A program made the translations under genes and the position numbers. A DNA stretch of 5,682 nucleotides from an uncultured Collinsella sp. Lineage in GTDB: Bacteria > Actinomycetota > Coriobacteriia > Coriobacteriales > Coriobacteriaceae. The notes below the pieces were generated by a model, which made no database searches, was not told where the DNA came from, and saw only the letters and a list, made by a program, of their open reading frames with translations. Shown in pieces: positions 5,668 through 5,682 of the stretch; positions within the stretch are counted from its first letter, which is position 1; each line of letters starts with the position of its first letter. The DNA lies in NCBI GenBank assembly GCA_900555515.1, contig USLO01000115.1:1-5682 (forward strand), written 5' to 3'.

Positions 5668-5682
5668 CTCGTACAAGAGAGG

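Noticed and set aside
1..5682. CRISPR array, insertion sequence, tRNA, phage or toxin-antitoxin genes
   Set aside because: No regularly spaced repeats, transposase or integrase motifs, tRNA cloverleaf or small paired genes were seen on either strand.

Overview
The window looks like chromosomal DNA of a high-GC anaerobic actinobacterium, most likely a Collinsella-type member of the Coriobacteriia. This is an inference from codon usage, from the short Gram-positive type of NagB, and from a very large regulator carrying a BTAD (SARP-type) output domain, a class I associate with that lineage. No rRNA, tRNA or marker gene fixes the taxonomy.

Layout, left to right. (1) Positions 64-951, plus strand: a class I SAM-dependent methyltransferase of unknown substrate, probably starting at a GTG behind a perfect AGGAGG. 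Its first half has very different base usage from its second half. (2) Positions 1110-1409, plus strand: YhbY, a one-domain CRM RNA-binding protein linked to ribosome assembly. It follows a short leader with a small hairpin and ends in a strong intrinsic terminator. (3) Positions 1479-4478, minus strand: a 999-residue STAND-type regulator. It has a MalT-like P-loop core at the N terminus, a long helical middle and a winged-helix plus BTAD module at the C terminus. Its stop codon lies inside the T-tract of the yhbY terminator. (4) Positions 4479-4866: about 390 bp without a convincing gene, unusually rich in small repeats (a 14-bp direct repeat, an 8-bp tandem repeat and an 8-bp inverted repeat). 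This is the likely control region of the regulator. (5) Positions 4927-5655, minus strand: nagB, glucosamine-6-phosphate deaminase, closed by its own terminator at 4867-4894.

The genes do not form one pathway. The terminators make yhbY and nagB separate transcription units on their downstream sides. The regulator seems to be transcribed alone from the repeat-rich region, and its target genes are not evident. The most interesting elements are the regulator, which joins a MalT-like sensor/NTPase to a SARP-like output in the reverse of the usual AfsR order, and the repeat cluster upstream of it. Neither amounts to a proven new system from sequence alone.
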